From Symsagittifera roscoffensis (lineage: Eukaryota > Xenacoelomorpha > Acoela > Convolutidae): a DNA stretch of 64,000 bases. The position numbers were made by a program, and so were the translations under genes. The DNA is taken from the NCBI RefSeq assembly GCF_963678635.1, contig NC_087069.1:6433472-6497471 (forward strand), in the 5' to 3' direction. Shown one piece after another: positions 50,540 through 61,222 of the stretch (position 1 is its first letter; each line of letters opens with the position of its first letter). The notes under the pieces were generated by a model. It was not told the DNA's origin and did no database searches. It was given only the letters and a program-made list of their open reading frames with translations.

Positions 50540-53500
50540 ATGACAAACGATGAAGTACAAAAAGACCTACTAGCCGAGACCAGAACCCCGGAGCAAGCGT
50601 TTGAATATGCAATACGCAGGGAAAAAGGGTTGGAAAACCAAATTCAAGTCCGCAAGCAGGGTTCATCGACAAATCCTTCTCATCAAACGGGCATAAAAAC
50701 TGAACCAATTGGGTTCATTCAAAGAAGAGGAGGGGACCCTTACCGTAACAATAGAAGGGGAAACAATAGAGGTCGAGGACAACCACAGCGGGGAAGCTCG
50801 CAACGACAAGATAGAGACAGAAAACAATCTTGTTTTAAGTGCGGTAATCCGTTCGGACCCGGTCACCTCCAACAATGTCCGGCAAAAGACAAAATTTGTA
50901 ATAAATGCACAAAAAGAGGACACTACGCAAGACTCTGTAATTCCTCAAACGTTAATGCAATCAGTGAAGAAACAAATCCCGAAGTAAACATTCAGGACAC
51001 CGACATAGCGGCGTATGTTGACTATCTCCAGGCAGGGGATGTCGTTCCGGGATGGGAAATCATACACCCAGAGGACAACAGCGTAAATGCTGTACACTTC
51101 GAAGAAGAAACGGCAGGAAAATTAACAACGAACGATTTAATAGGACATCTCATTCGAGTTAAAATTGGTAATCACAGTATTACTTTCATTGCAGATACAG
51201 GATCTCCAACGTCATTTGTAAACAATAAAACAGCGGTCATATTAGAAAATACGGTGTCAAAAGCTAGACGTATTCAACTCAACCAAAACGACGAGGCTAA
51301 CAGAATGGTCTGCTACAATGGTTACAAAATCCCGGCGTTCGGCAGGCTGATTGCCCCTATAGAATCAGGAGGGTGGACAATAAACACGGCGCCATTTGTG
51401 GTGGTTGACGATAAGCGGGCAAACATCCTGGGTAGAAATTTGCTACCACAACTAGGCTTTCACCTTCAACAAGAAAAACCAACTGGTAAGTCAATCAATT
51501 ACATAACAGAATCAGAACAATCGGACACGGTCATCACAAATTGGGTTAAATCAGCATACCCGGGGTTGTGCACACGTATCGGTCGCTCTAAAAACCACGA
51601 AGTTCATACAAAATTCTTACATGACTTCAAGGCGCTGCAACAAAAAGGACGCAGATTTCCGATTCATATTCAGGAAAAAGTTGAACAAGAACTCAAATCC
51701 TTAATTGACCAAGGCCATATCGTGAAACTCGATAGCTGTAGCGACAAACAATTTATTAGTCCAATCGTAATAACGGTAAAGAAAGATCATTCAATAAAAT
51801 TAGCAATGGACTCAAAACAAATTAACAAAGCGATACATAAGAACAAGTACCAGATGCCTAACATCGACGTGCTGCTCGATAATGTGGCCCAATCAGCTCA
51901 AGAGGGCAATGGCAAACCAGGTACAACAAATTTTTCTACCATTGATTTTCGATATGCCTATAGTCAATTGAAATTGGATGAAAAAACTAAAACGCAGTGT
52001 AACTTTAGTATAATTGGCGGACAAGCGACGGGAACCTATCAGTTCCAAACAGGATTTTACGGGCTCACGGACATGCCCGCAGAATTCCAGAAAGCCATTG
52101 ACCTAACGTTAAACAACGAAAAGGATACTTTCGCGTTTCTAGGTGATATATTAATTATATCCCACGGAACGAAAGAGCAACACATCGACAAACTGAAAAA
52201 GGTCTTAGACAAATTGGATCAAGAAAATATGGCGATTTCCCTAAATAAATGCAAATTCGGCTGTAAAGAAGTCGAATGGCTGGGGTTTATCATAAATGAA
52301 TACGGGACAATACCAATGCATAAGAAAACTGATGCGATCACAAAACTACAACACCCTAAAACTTTCAAACAACTCAAAAGTTTTCTGGGTTCGGTCCATC
52401 ATCTGAATAAATTTATACCAAACTTAGCACAACTGTGCACACCATTGAGGCCACTCTTATCTTCTTCTTCTAAATTTCACTACGTTTGGGATCAAAAACA
52501 TGAAGAGGCATTTCAGACAATTCTGACAGCGGTGCGAAACATCACAGAAAATTGTCACTTCGTGAGTAACCGGGAAACCCGAATAGTCTGCGACGCCAGT
52601 CGCGAGGGTATCGGAGCTGCCCTCGAACAAGAAACTCCAGACGGATGGGCTACGGTGGCATACGCGTCCAGATTCCTAAACGCATGTGAAAATAAATATT
52701 TAGTAAATGAATTGGAACTCCTAGCTGCAGTATGGGCTATTGACCATTTTAAATATTATCTGTATGGCCGCCGTTTTACACTAATTACTGATCACCAAGC
52801 TTTGGTTAGTGCCCTAAATAGCAATAAAAGTAATAAAACATATCAAAGTCGCCTAACTAGATGGATTGACCGTCTTATTCCATTTGATTTTGACATCAAA
52901 CATCTTTCCGGCAGTAAAATGGGCTTAATAGACTATATTTCGCGCCATCCGGTAGGAAAACCACAACCTCCCGCATATTGGGATGAACATTTCGTAGTCG
53001 CACTCATTGATGATTTCATTTCTTGCCTGGAATTTCAAGACAGCACTATAGCTAATATTGAAATGATCGAAAATCCAAACGGATTTCAACGCACATTACA
53101 GCGCGACCGGAACGAAGACTCTAATCGTTCAAATTCACACACAAAAGCAACATATTTCACTGTTAATGATCAATCTCTAACAAACAGTCACTCCCTGTCA
53201 TATTCAAAAATTTCAAATCACTCTCCGTCAGATCCAAATATTTCAAATTACTCTCCGTTAAATTCGAACATTTGCAACCAGCCCTCAATAGAAAAATTAC
53301 GTAAAGAAGGAACATCGTTTAATCATCAACATCAACAAGTTTATTTTAATTCACAATCTACCGCTCCAGTGGCCGACAAGATGAACCGCCAATTACAGAC
53401 AGGAATGTCACTACCCCCTTTTAAGAGAATAATGAGAAAATGTCACAGCGGCCAACAGACAACCGTAACGATTCCACCCACTAAGTTTGCATCATTCATT

Positions 53501-54367
53501 GAAATGTCAGAAGAACCCAGCCAATCAACACTCTCGCTTAGCGATGTCCGACACCAAGTAATTCCACCAAGAGATAGTTTCACGTTCAACAGAAAGTCAG
53601 ATCAATTATGCCAGACAGACCCACCAGATCAACAAACAGAGTGCCAAGCCATCTCTATGGAGGAGGAAGATGTACCGCTCTTCCGGAAAAAACTACGCAA
53701 GGCACTAGACGTGGAGTTTATTGCGGCCGCCACGAAACGCGACAGAAACCTCCAGCCTCTGATCAACATGATCCGACACCAGAAGTGGGAACAGATAAAA
53801 GCCTGTTACGGTCCCTATTTTTATAACGTGCGCGACCGTTTGTCGGTCCGAAACAATGTTCTACTCTATGATGACAGAGTAGTAATACCGAAACAGCTGA
53901 GACAAATTATCTTAGATTCAATCCACCTAACTCACTCAGGACAAGGCAGTATGCTAGAGGCTGCCAAGCATATTTGGTACCCATACCTCCATCGTGACAT
54001 AGTGACGGCAGCTCAGAATTGCAAGGAGTGCCGCACTAAAGGTAAGAATCTTCGGGTAATATCCGGAAAAAAACACTACACTAGCCTTGACGCCGTAGTA
54101 GAACCGAACGAGGGAATCCAATTGGATTTTGCTGGATCGCTACCGGACGAAAACAATAAAGACGTGTACATTCTAGTTGGGGTAGATAGATTCTCGCGAT
54201 TCCCATACGCAAAAGTAGTAGCGAATAACAAAGCAGACACAACAATAAGATTTATGCAAACACATATGATCAACCATGGGGTACCAAGGAATATCAGGTG
54301 TGATCAAGCTCAAGGGTTTCGGGCTAAAAAATTTATGTCTATTGCAAAAACAATGACATTAAGCTAA
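50540..54367 (+). pseudogene. Gypsy Pol: nucleocapsid to integrase core
   Basis: Same frame as gag. Order: two Cys/His knuckles (50831-50938; CFKCGNPFGPGHLQQC, then CNKCTKRGHYARLC); protease FIADTGSPTSF (catalytic Asp codon 51194); RT (KLAMDSKQINKAIHKNKYQM, then TNFSTIDFRYAYSQLKLDE); RNase H (CDASREGIGAALEQ, NELELLAAVWA, ITDHQALV); integrase zinc domain (HLTHSGQGS...CKEC) and the first two catalytic Asp (QLDFAGS; RCDQAQGF). In the RT active site, FLGDILI (codons 52136-52156) replaces the usual F-x-D-D: the first Asp is Gly (GGT, 52142-52144). The frame ends early at 54367 because of a shift between about 54328 and 54366. Confidence 0.9.
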
Positions 54368-54378
54368 TATTTGCCCCA

Positions 54379-55167
54379 GTGGATGACCATCGCTCAATGG
54401 GCATGGTAGAAAGACTAATTAGAACTCTAAAAACTCGTCTCTCTATAATGAAGATCGATAAAAACAACACACCGTTTAAACTAGCGTCAGATGTGGCGGA
54501 ACTACTCAAAACACTACGCATTACCCCACACGCAACAACAAAAATTACACCGTTTGAAGCGCACTACGGGCGTAAACCAAACACACCATTAACTATTATT
54601 TGCACTACACCTAAAATTTCTAATCTCTCATGGGAAAATACAAAACTTTCGTGCCTAGATGAAAAGATGCTCACAAAATCCGCCCTCACGCCCGAGGCCA
54701 TTTGGAATAGAGAAAACAATAGCGAGGATGAACTCAGTGTGGTGTACAAGCAAACGTATCTCCCCGAACCATCTTGTGAACCAGCGGGATCATCTTCACA
54801 TGCGGTTAGAAGCAAAACTCCAGGACAAACGAAACATAGCCAGGGCGACTTAGAGCAAAAGAAGCAAATCTCACTGTCGGACCCAGACGAAGATGAACTG
54901 TTCGACCAGGCCCTGCTGCGTAAATTTCCAATAGGTGCGCGCCTTCCACTTAATAATATACCCTATGATTTAGAAAAAGTTAAACGGTCCTTTCTCGCCG
55001 AAAACCCAAAATATGATATAGCAAATATTAGAACACGAAAACCAATTCGTTGGCTTACACAACAAGAAAAACAAAGAATAGAAAGAGCTACATTGGTGTT
55101 CCTAAAATATCGGTTTAAAGGACCCCAGAACACCATAGACCCGGTGTTAGGAAAACGCATCGATTAA
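54379..55167 (+). pseudogene. Gypsy integrase C-terminal part
   Basis: Begins in a different frame from the main pol and reads DHRSMGMVERLIRTLKTRLS, where E of MVER is the third catalytic acid of integrase, then TPFEAHYGRKPNTPL. An Asp/Glu-rich linker follows. It ends at TAA 55165-55167, but the same frame continues beyond, so this stop is likely a mutation. Confidence 0.85.
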
Positions 55168-56703
55168 GTCGCACGAAAATCGGGCACCATAGCACGCAAA
55201 ACGATAAGTCCTGGGGTATTCGGGGCACAATTCAAGGTAATCGAAAACGGGTCAATAATTAATTACTCCCCGCACACTGCACGGGTCCGGGAAGACGGAA
55301 AACAACCAAGGGTCATAAGACACGACGGTCTAGCGTTTGTACCAGATCCACGGGTGTATGGGAAATGTAGACCGGCACAGCTAAAGAACTTTGTAGCATA
55401 CAAACATTTACCAAGAGCAAAAACCCGTATTTTAGACAAAGAGGCTAAACAGAGTGAACCAACTGGCTCAAAAATCCCGAAGAAAAAATCAGTGGAACCA
55501 GGAAATCCGGCGGGAAACACCTCAACACGAACGAGCCCAAAACCAAAACCGCCCAAGAATGTCGAGGAACTTATTCGACAAACAACCAACAGAAGGAAGC
55601 TAGGACACGACCGGATTCATAGAACAATCCCAACAACATCAAAAGCCCCGACGGGAAAAATCCAAACAACGAGTACAAAAAATCTAAAATCGCCAAGCCG
55701 AAAAGGAAAAGGCAGCCCCAATAAAGTGCGCAAGGAAAACAAGAACATAGAATTTGACTGTGACACATCAATTTCTATTTTATCAGACGACTCAATAATT
55801 CAAGACTTGAGACAATCACCAAAATTGCCACCAGCCAAAAAGCTGGACCGAAAAATTACGCCGCCACAAGATACGAATGCCAGTACCAAATCACAATCAG
55901 CAGTTCTAAGCCGTAGATCCACAAGGACAAAAAAAACAAGCGCTCTTGCCCTCAAATTCGGAAATGCAATTCCGATTAACAAAATCACCGGAAGCACTTC
56001 AGATAACGAAGTATGTCTCATAACGGTTCAACAGGATAAAAGGGAACCAACTGGCCAAACAGGCACTGTCCAGGAGTCCTCAACCGATATAGAATGTATA
56101 GAAATTGACTCAAGAGACAAAACACCGTGCCAATCATCTGACATAACACCAGAGCAGCTAAGGGTTAGAGACACCAGCGGAGGAACAGGCGGCCCAATTG
56201 AAGATGTATCCGAGCCTATAAATACCTTACACACACCAACAAAAATTTCCACACACACGTCGTCACCACAGAGTAGCCCGAGAACGAAATTCGCGTCAGA
56301 CTTAAATACGTCAGCTACGTCAGCTCAACGCAGTGTTCCAAATAGTCCCCTACAACGAGCAATTAGCTCACGTTATGTCATCGGCAGACCAACCGAAACG
56401 TCATGCTCACCAGACAAATCCTTCAATGACAGCTTTAACGACGCAATGAAAATTCTTAAGTCCATCTCTCCACCCAAAAACTCAATGACTTTTCAAAGGG
56501 AATACGAAGTACAAGAACGCTCTAAACGTCCCAGTAAACACGCTAAGGATGAGAAAAACAACATACCGAGCACCATACAAATACCGCAGACATCATCGGA
56601 AACGAACGCCCAACAGATATCGCAGATATCATTGGATACGAACGCCCCCAAATCTTCCATTCCACCAAACAAGGACGCTACTGAAGATACAGAGGATATA
56701 TGA
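55168..56703 (+). pseudogene. Long C-terminal extension of Gypsy Pol
   Basis: In frame with 54379-55167 across the TAA. The start (GVFGAQFKVIENGSIINYSP) looks like the small beta-barrel at the end of integrase. From about 55440 to the TGA at 56701 it is a roughly 420-residue Lys/Ser/Thr/Pro/Asn-rich tail without hydrophobic segments, so it is not an envelope. The tail ends 31 bases before the 3' LTR. The minus-strand Gypsy (8839-9345) has a shorter, similarly charged tail. Confidence 0.65.
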
Positions 56704-56734
56704 TGTGTTCATCATATATAAAAAACAGGGGGAA

Positions 56735-57113
56735 TGTTATCCATACGGATACAGTAGATACCGATCAGATCTGTTATCCATTCGGATATACTAGAACTCT
56801 GTCTACCTAAAACAATACGTCTATCCTAAATGCTAACCATATATAATTATGTAACATTATGTAAACTGAACCATATAGAAGTCTGATCTAAATTAAATAC
56901 CTATTAAACCTAACACCATATTCAATAGTTATTTATGAGTCTCTGTCTCTCTCATGATTTCGAGGTCAGATTCGAATCAGACTTAACTTTATTAACTGAA
57001 TTTAAGTTGCTCTCTAACTATTCGTATTTCTATTCTCAGTTAGCGATTAAGCATAGACTTTGACTACATAGATTACATAGCTTATACCTCACCTAACGGC
57101 TGAGGGTATAACA
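56735..57113 (+). repeat. 3' LTR of the full-length Gypsy
   Basis: 379 bp, preceded by AAAAACAGGGGGAA and followed by the target duplication CTTAT (57114-57118). Confidence 0.95.
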
Positions 57114-57450
57114 CTTATGAAGGACGCTCGAATAAATCAGCTCTCCAAAACTATGAAATGTTGTTATCTCAACTGATTGTCATGCTGGATCATATCGCGG
57201 AAGATGGTGTTGCAATTATTCGAGCGAGAATAAACTATGCTTCGGGAGCTGTTGTTTTGACTCTGCTGTCTAGAATGTTCGAGTCAGTTGAGCCTGTGAA
57301 GCTAGACAGGGAAGCGTGTGGAAATTTGTGGCACTCAATTTTCTCATAAGTCATCTGTCAAAAGTTCAAAAGCCAATCGAGAGATGAAAAACTTAAGATA
57401 ATCAATGAATTCCCGGGGAAATGAAAGATGGAACTACTTCTTTTCTTGAG
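57114..57450 (+). pseudogene. Methyltransferase-like gene copy 2, exon 2, right part
   Basis: After the CTTAT duplication the exon resumes: NYEMLLSQLIVMLDHIAEDG, VAIIRARINYASGAVVLTLL, SRMFESVEPVKLDREACGNL, WHSIFS, then TAA at 57347-57349 where copy 1 has TAT (FSYVIC). The donor that follows TTTCTTGAG is ATTAGT (57451) in place of GTTAGT, so splicing would also fail. The exon is about 90% identical to copy 1. Confidence 0.85.
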
Positions 57451-57488
57451 ATTAGTGAAAAATTTTAAATAAATCATTTACTTGTTGA

Positions 57489-57613
57489 ATGATGGTGCAG
57501 TGGCTACGTCTACGCCTCTCTATCGGAAGGTCGGATGTTCGAGGCCCACTATGATCCGTGCTCGTATGAGGGTAAGGCAACACTCTCAGCGAAGACCTCA
57601 ACAGCTCGTACTT
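57489..57613 (+). repeat. tRNA-derived (SINE-like) sequence, copy 2
   Basis: GTGCAGTGGCTACG and GATGTTCGAGGCCC match the A-box-like and B-box-like words of 37270-37420. It is in the same intron position of the duplicated gene. Confidence 0.45.
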
Positions 57614-57621
57614 GGTCCATT

Positions 57622-59750
57622 TGAGTTAGGACCGATGTGGTTAACTCATAGAGTAATTTCGGATAGAGTACACCGTCTGCTCGTCACGCTATCTTATTTT
57701 CGACCGGATAGATTCGTGCAACTTCTTAGTCTAATACCGATCCTAATCTTACTCTTATACTTTCTAGTCTCAGTGTGTTTAACTAGTCTCTGCTAGGCTC
57801 AATAGATCTAGAGTATACTGGTTTATTGCGGCTGCTGAAGTTCTCTTGGAGAGACAACTATTTTCTAAGTTAAATTCAAATCTCTCTGGTGCTGAAATTA
57901 CAAGTAATTTCAGCACTTACAAATAAGTGGGTTGTTAGTTAGATGGATCATGATTGGCTAATATTAAATACTTTACAGTGGTAAAATATCTAATTTATCC
58001 AATCATAAAATATAGTTTAGATCAGGTTCCACCCATCCGGGTTTTACAGAGTTTTTTGGAATTATCTTTCTGTAATTCAAAGGATGGATGATGAACGTTG
58101 GTATTTGGCGAACATCGTATTCTTGTCCGGTTCCTCTTGTTAGAGAAGTTCCAGGACGCTGGAGTTAGGGGCATCAATCGTTGTGTCTTCTTGTGATAAA
58201 GACTGTGTTTCCCAATGAAATCAATCTGATTTCAAAATGGTTTGCTATGACGGGTTTTTCTGTATTATGTAGAGAACTTGTTTTGTGTTCAACCTCGTCT
58301 GGGAATGGCGTGGGCGTGGAGATTGTGCGTGGAGGGGATGCCTTGTAACTCGGATCTGTACGTAATCTGTACTTGAACATCGAGGTGGTCATTGGTCTAG
58401 TTCAATGAAGTCCTTTTCTGCGAAGTCAAGTCGTACTCTAAATCCTTTGAGTTGTGATTGTGGACGGCATATCGGTTGTGGTTAGCCATTCTTGTTCTAG
58501 TATAGTGGGGTCATTTTGTCTTTGGATGTTCGTCTTTGTTGTTGTATGCTGATCTATATACTGCAAAGTATGATTTACATTTTATAAAATTTTTATTAGT
58601 TCAGTGTTTTGATTATGATTTTAGTTAGTTGTTTTCACAAAAGCATTTTATTTTAGTTCGGTTATTTTGAAGAGTTACTCACCCTTGAGTACCTCTTATT
58701 AAAAATAGAAGTGTAGTCACAAAGCGTGGATGTAGCGCGGTGGGTTAGGCCGGCTATAGAGCATGCTCAGGACGTCCTCTCTGGTGGGTTAGGCCAGGAG
58801 TGGGAGTATGATTTCGTGCGGTTTCTTTGAGAGGTCCTGTTATGTGATAACGTTTTATTTTGGGTTTATGGTGGTCTTTCTTATGTTCCGTTGGTTGTGT
58901 CCTTTTTTCAAAAATCAAATTGTTTTTGTTATGGGTTTGTCTTTCGACTTTGTTGTGTTTTATTATTTCTTTCTTAGACTTTATAATAGTCTTCAAAAGA
59001 ATGAATTATCCAGTTTTAAACTGGGTTAATCCGGTTTGGGTACCGTTGGTTTTCTTTTCTTAGTCATGCTGTTATTTTATGATTTGTGGTGTTTAGTAAA
59101 CTGCGTTGGTTAGTATAGGTTTAGTATTTAATTCCAATCCAACCGGGTAAAAGGAAAGTTTGAAACTTGTTATCATGTGTTAGAGTTGTTGAGTGTGAAA
59201 ACTTGAAACTGAAATTCATTATTTAAACAATTCTTCGTGGGCGAGCTGTGCGAGTTTGGATAGAATTCTTGTGCGAGTGAATGAAAATATCAAAAGGTTA
59301 GTACTGCATTTTCATTTTATCAACTTATTACATAGAATTTTAATTTTACTGCTAATTTTGGGGGAAAGTTAAAGTTATAAATTTTCATCATAATTAAATT
59401 TACTGCTTTTGGGGAGGAGGAATAATTGAACTTTTCCTTAATTTACTAATGTTGATCCTAATCTTACTCTTATACTTTCTAGTCTCAGTGTGCTTAACTA
59501 GTCTCTGCTGGGCTCAATAGATCTAGAGTATACTGGTTTATTGCGGCTGCTGAAGTTCTCTTGGAGAGACAACTAATTTCTAAGTTAAATTCAAATCTCT
59601 CTGGTGCTGAAATTACAAGTAATTTCAGCACTTACAAATAAGTGGGTTGTTAGTTAGATGGATCATGATTGGTTAATATTAAATACTTTACAGTGGTAAA
59701 ATATCTAATTTATCCAATCATAAAATATAGTTTAGATCTTATAGGTTCCA
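57622..59750 (-). mobile_element. Minus-strand LTR element, internally deleted
   Basis: 2129 bp, flanked by CATT (57618-57621 and 59751-59754). The 3' LTR is 57622-58031 (410 bp; minus strand TGGAACCTGATC...CTAACTCA). A partial 5' LTR is 59455-59750, about 98% identical to its partner. Between them lies 1.4 kb of internal sequence without a recognised protein, shared with 21507-22760. It interrupts intron 2 of methyltransferase copy 2: copy 1 reads GGTCCTTCTCTTGTGGAC through this point. Confidence 0.8.
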
Positions 59751-59754
59751 CATT

Positions 59755-61111
59755 CCTTTGTGTACAAACCGCACTAATAAAAATTAAGCAAGTTAATACA
59801 ACATACGCGTTTGAAATAAAAACTTTTCAACAATTTTTCTGAAGTCTTGAAAATCTTCCAAAACAACTGAATTTAGAAAGATTGCATGGTATTTTAAAGT
59901 AGTATAGTTTAACATCTTCTTTTCTGAAAAATTTGATAATAGTTTCAATAACTTTTAGTACGAAATAGAAAAATTGAAGATAAATTACTTTGTTCCGACT
60001 TTCGATACGAAAGTAACGGACTATTTGTGCTCGGGGTGGTTTTTTTTCTTCAGACAAATTTCGACTTTTTAACTAGCCATTTTTGACAAATTTCTTTTAT
60101 ATCATTCAAAAGGTTTTGTTGTCCTGAGCTCAACTTTGAAAAGACATTTCACCTGTGATCATTTTGTGTAAAGTTACAAGGGTTTAAATATTGCCATTTT
60201 GGCCAAGGTGGGACAATTAACGCGCAATATATTTATGTATTTCGAGCTATTAACGCGTAAGCAGAGAATCAATCCGTCTTAAAAATCGTTCCAATTGGTC
60301 CGTCTTGAAAGAAGCTTATTTACCATAATTGATTTGTTACAAGGAGCGAAATTTATCTTTTTGTACTTTATTTGGCGTGTGGGCGGATAATTTTCATAAA
60401 AAATTTCAAATTATGGTTTTGATTTTGTTTTATTTTATTTATCGTTATTACTGCTCCATAAACATTAAAAGGCAGTCGGAACATTCAGGGCGTCGCCCTA
60501 ATATGAGCAGTTTTGTTACGTTTTATCATAGCATACATTTTTGCTCATACAGAAACCGAAATTAAAATTTCGAAATCAGATTTTTGAAAGACGTGACCAT
60601 TCCTAATCAAGTAGTTAAAATCTGGCAACAAATTTTGTTTCCCGTTTTCCGCATTATTTTTTTTCAACGCTTCATCATTTTATCACCTGAAAACATAATT
60701 TGAAAAAGGTGAAGCTTGCCGAATACTTATTCAGACAAAAGCAAAATTTAATTGTTTTGTAACATTTTAGGTGTTTTAATGAATTGAAGAAAAGGATTAA
60801 ATGGTTTGAATTCCTAGTTTAAGAAAACAATAGCATGTTCACAAGCACACCTTTTTATCGCTGCGCTACCTGTAATCAAATGTAACTGGAAAATCAAGTA
60901 CTATCGTTTTGTAGCTTTCGGTTGAACAGACATCCTTAACTAACCCATACCCCCCCCCACATTACCTTGTAACGAATTGCCACCACCACTATAAAGAAAT
61001 AATTCACGATTAATCATATGTGAATTTCTCACCTAGTAACGCTTCTCTCCCTTTTGCAAAGGGGAAGATTGTTAAAAAGATCCGCTATATATTTTGAAGA
61101 AAATGATTTAG
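59755..61111 (+). other. Intron 2 of methyltransferase copy 2, remainder
   Basis: Aligns with 37428-38164 of copy 1 (ACCGCACTAATAAAAATTAAGC and onward), except for an insertion at about 59993-60515 that contains a half-arm of the foldback family (TTCCGACTTTCGATACG, GACAAATTTCGACTTTTTAA). The acceptor GATTTAG is retained at 61105-61111. The open frame at 60329-60565 lies in the insertion and is not recognised. Confidence 0.6.
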
Positions 61112-61222
61112 GGAGTCCTGAAGATGTCAGAATTCAAAACGGCCTGCAATCTGCAACTGGAGTTCTTCAGGGACTGTATGAAACAATTGAACGGACAACG
61201 CAAACTACTTGAACAGGATTAG
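61112..61222 (+). pseudogene. Methyltransferase-like gene copy 2, exon 3
   Basis: Reads GVLKMSEFKTACNLQLEFF, then RDCMKQLNGQRKLLEQD and TAG, ten codons shorter than copy 1. The polyadenylation signal of copy 1 (AATAAA) is AATGAA here. Upstream lesions make it unexpressed as part of the gene. Confidence 0.65.

Larger units (their letters stand above)
49499..57113 (+). mobile_element. Full-length Gypsy-type LTR retrotransposon
   Basis: The element is 7615 bp: 379-bp LTRs at 49499-49877 and 56735-57113 (TGTTATCCATACGG...GGGTATAACA), primer-binding site TGGCGCAGCCAGC directly after the 5' LTR, polypurine tract AAAAACAGGGGGAA before the 3' LTR, and a 5-bp target duplication CTTAT on both sides. 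The LTRs differ at about 4 positions (roughly 1%). The coding region is complete in layout but carries stops, a frameshift and an RT active-site change, so this copy is not autonomous. Confidence 0.95.

Noticed and set aside
58808-59063. Plus-strand hydrophobic open frames resembling membrane proteins
   Set aside because: They lie antisense in the internal remnant of the minus-strand LTR element; hydrophobicity follows from T-rich DNA.
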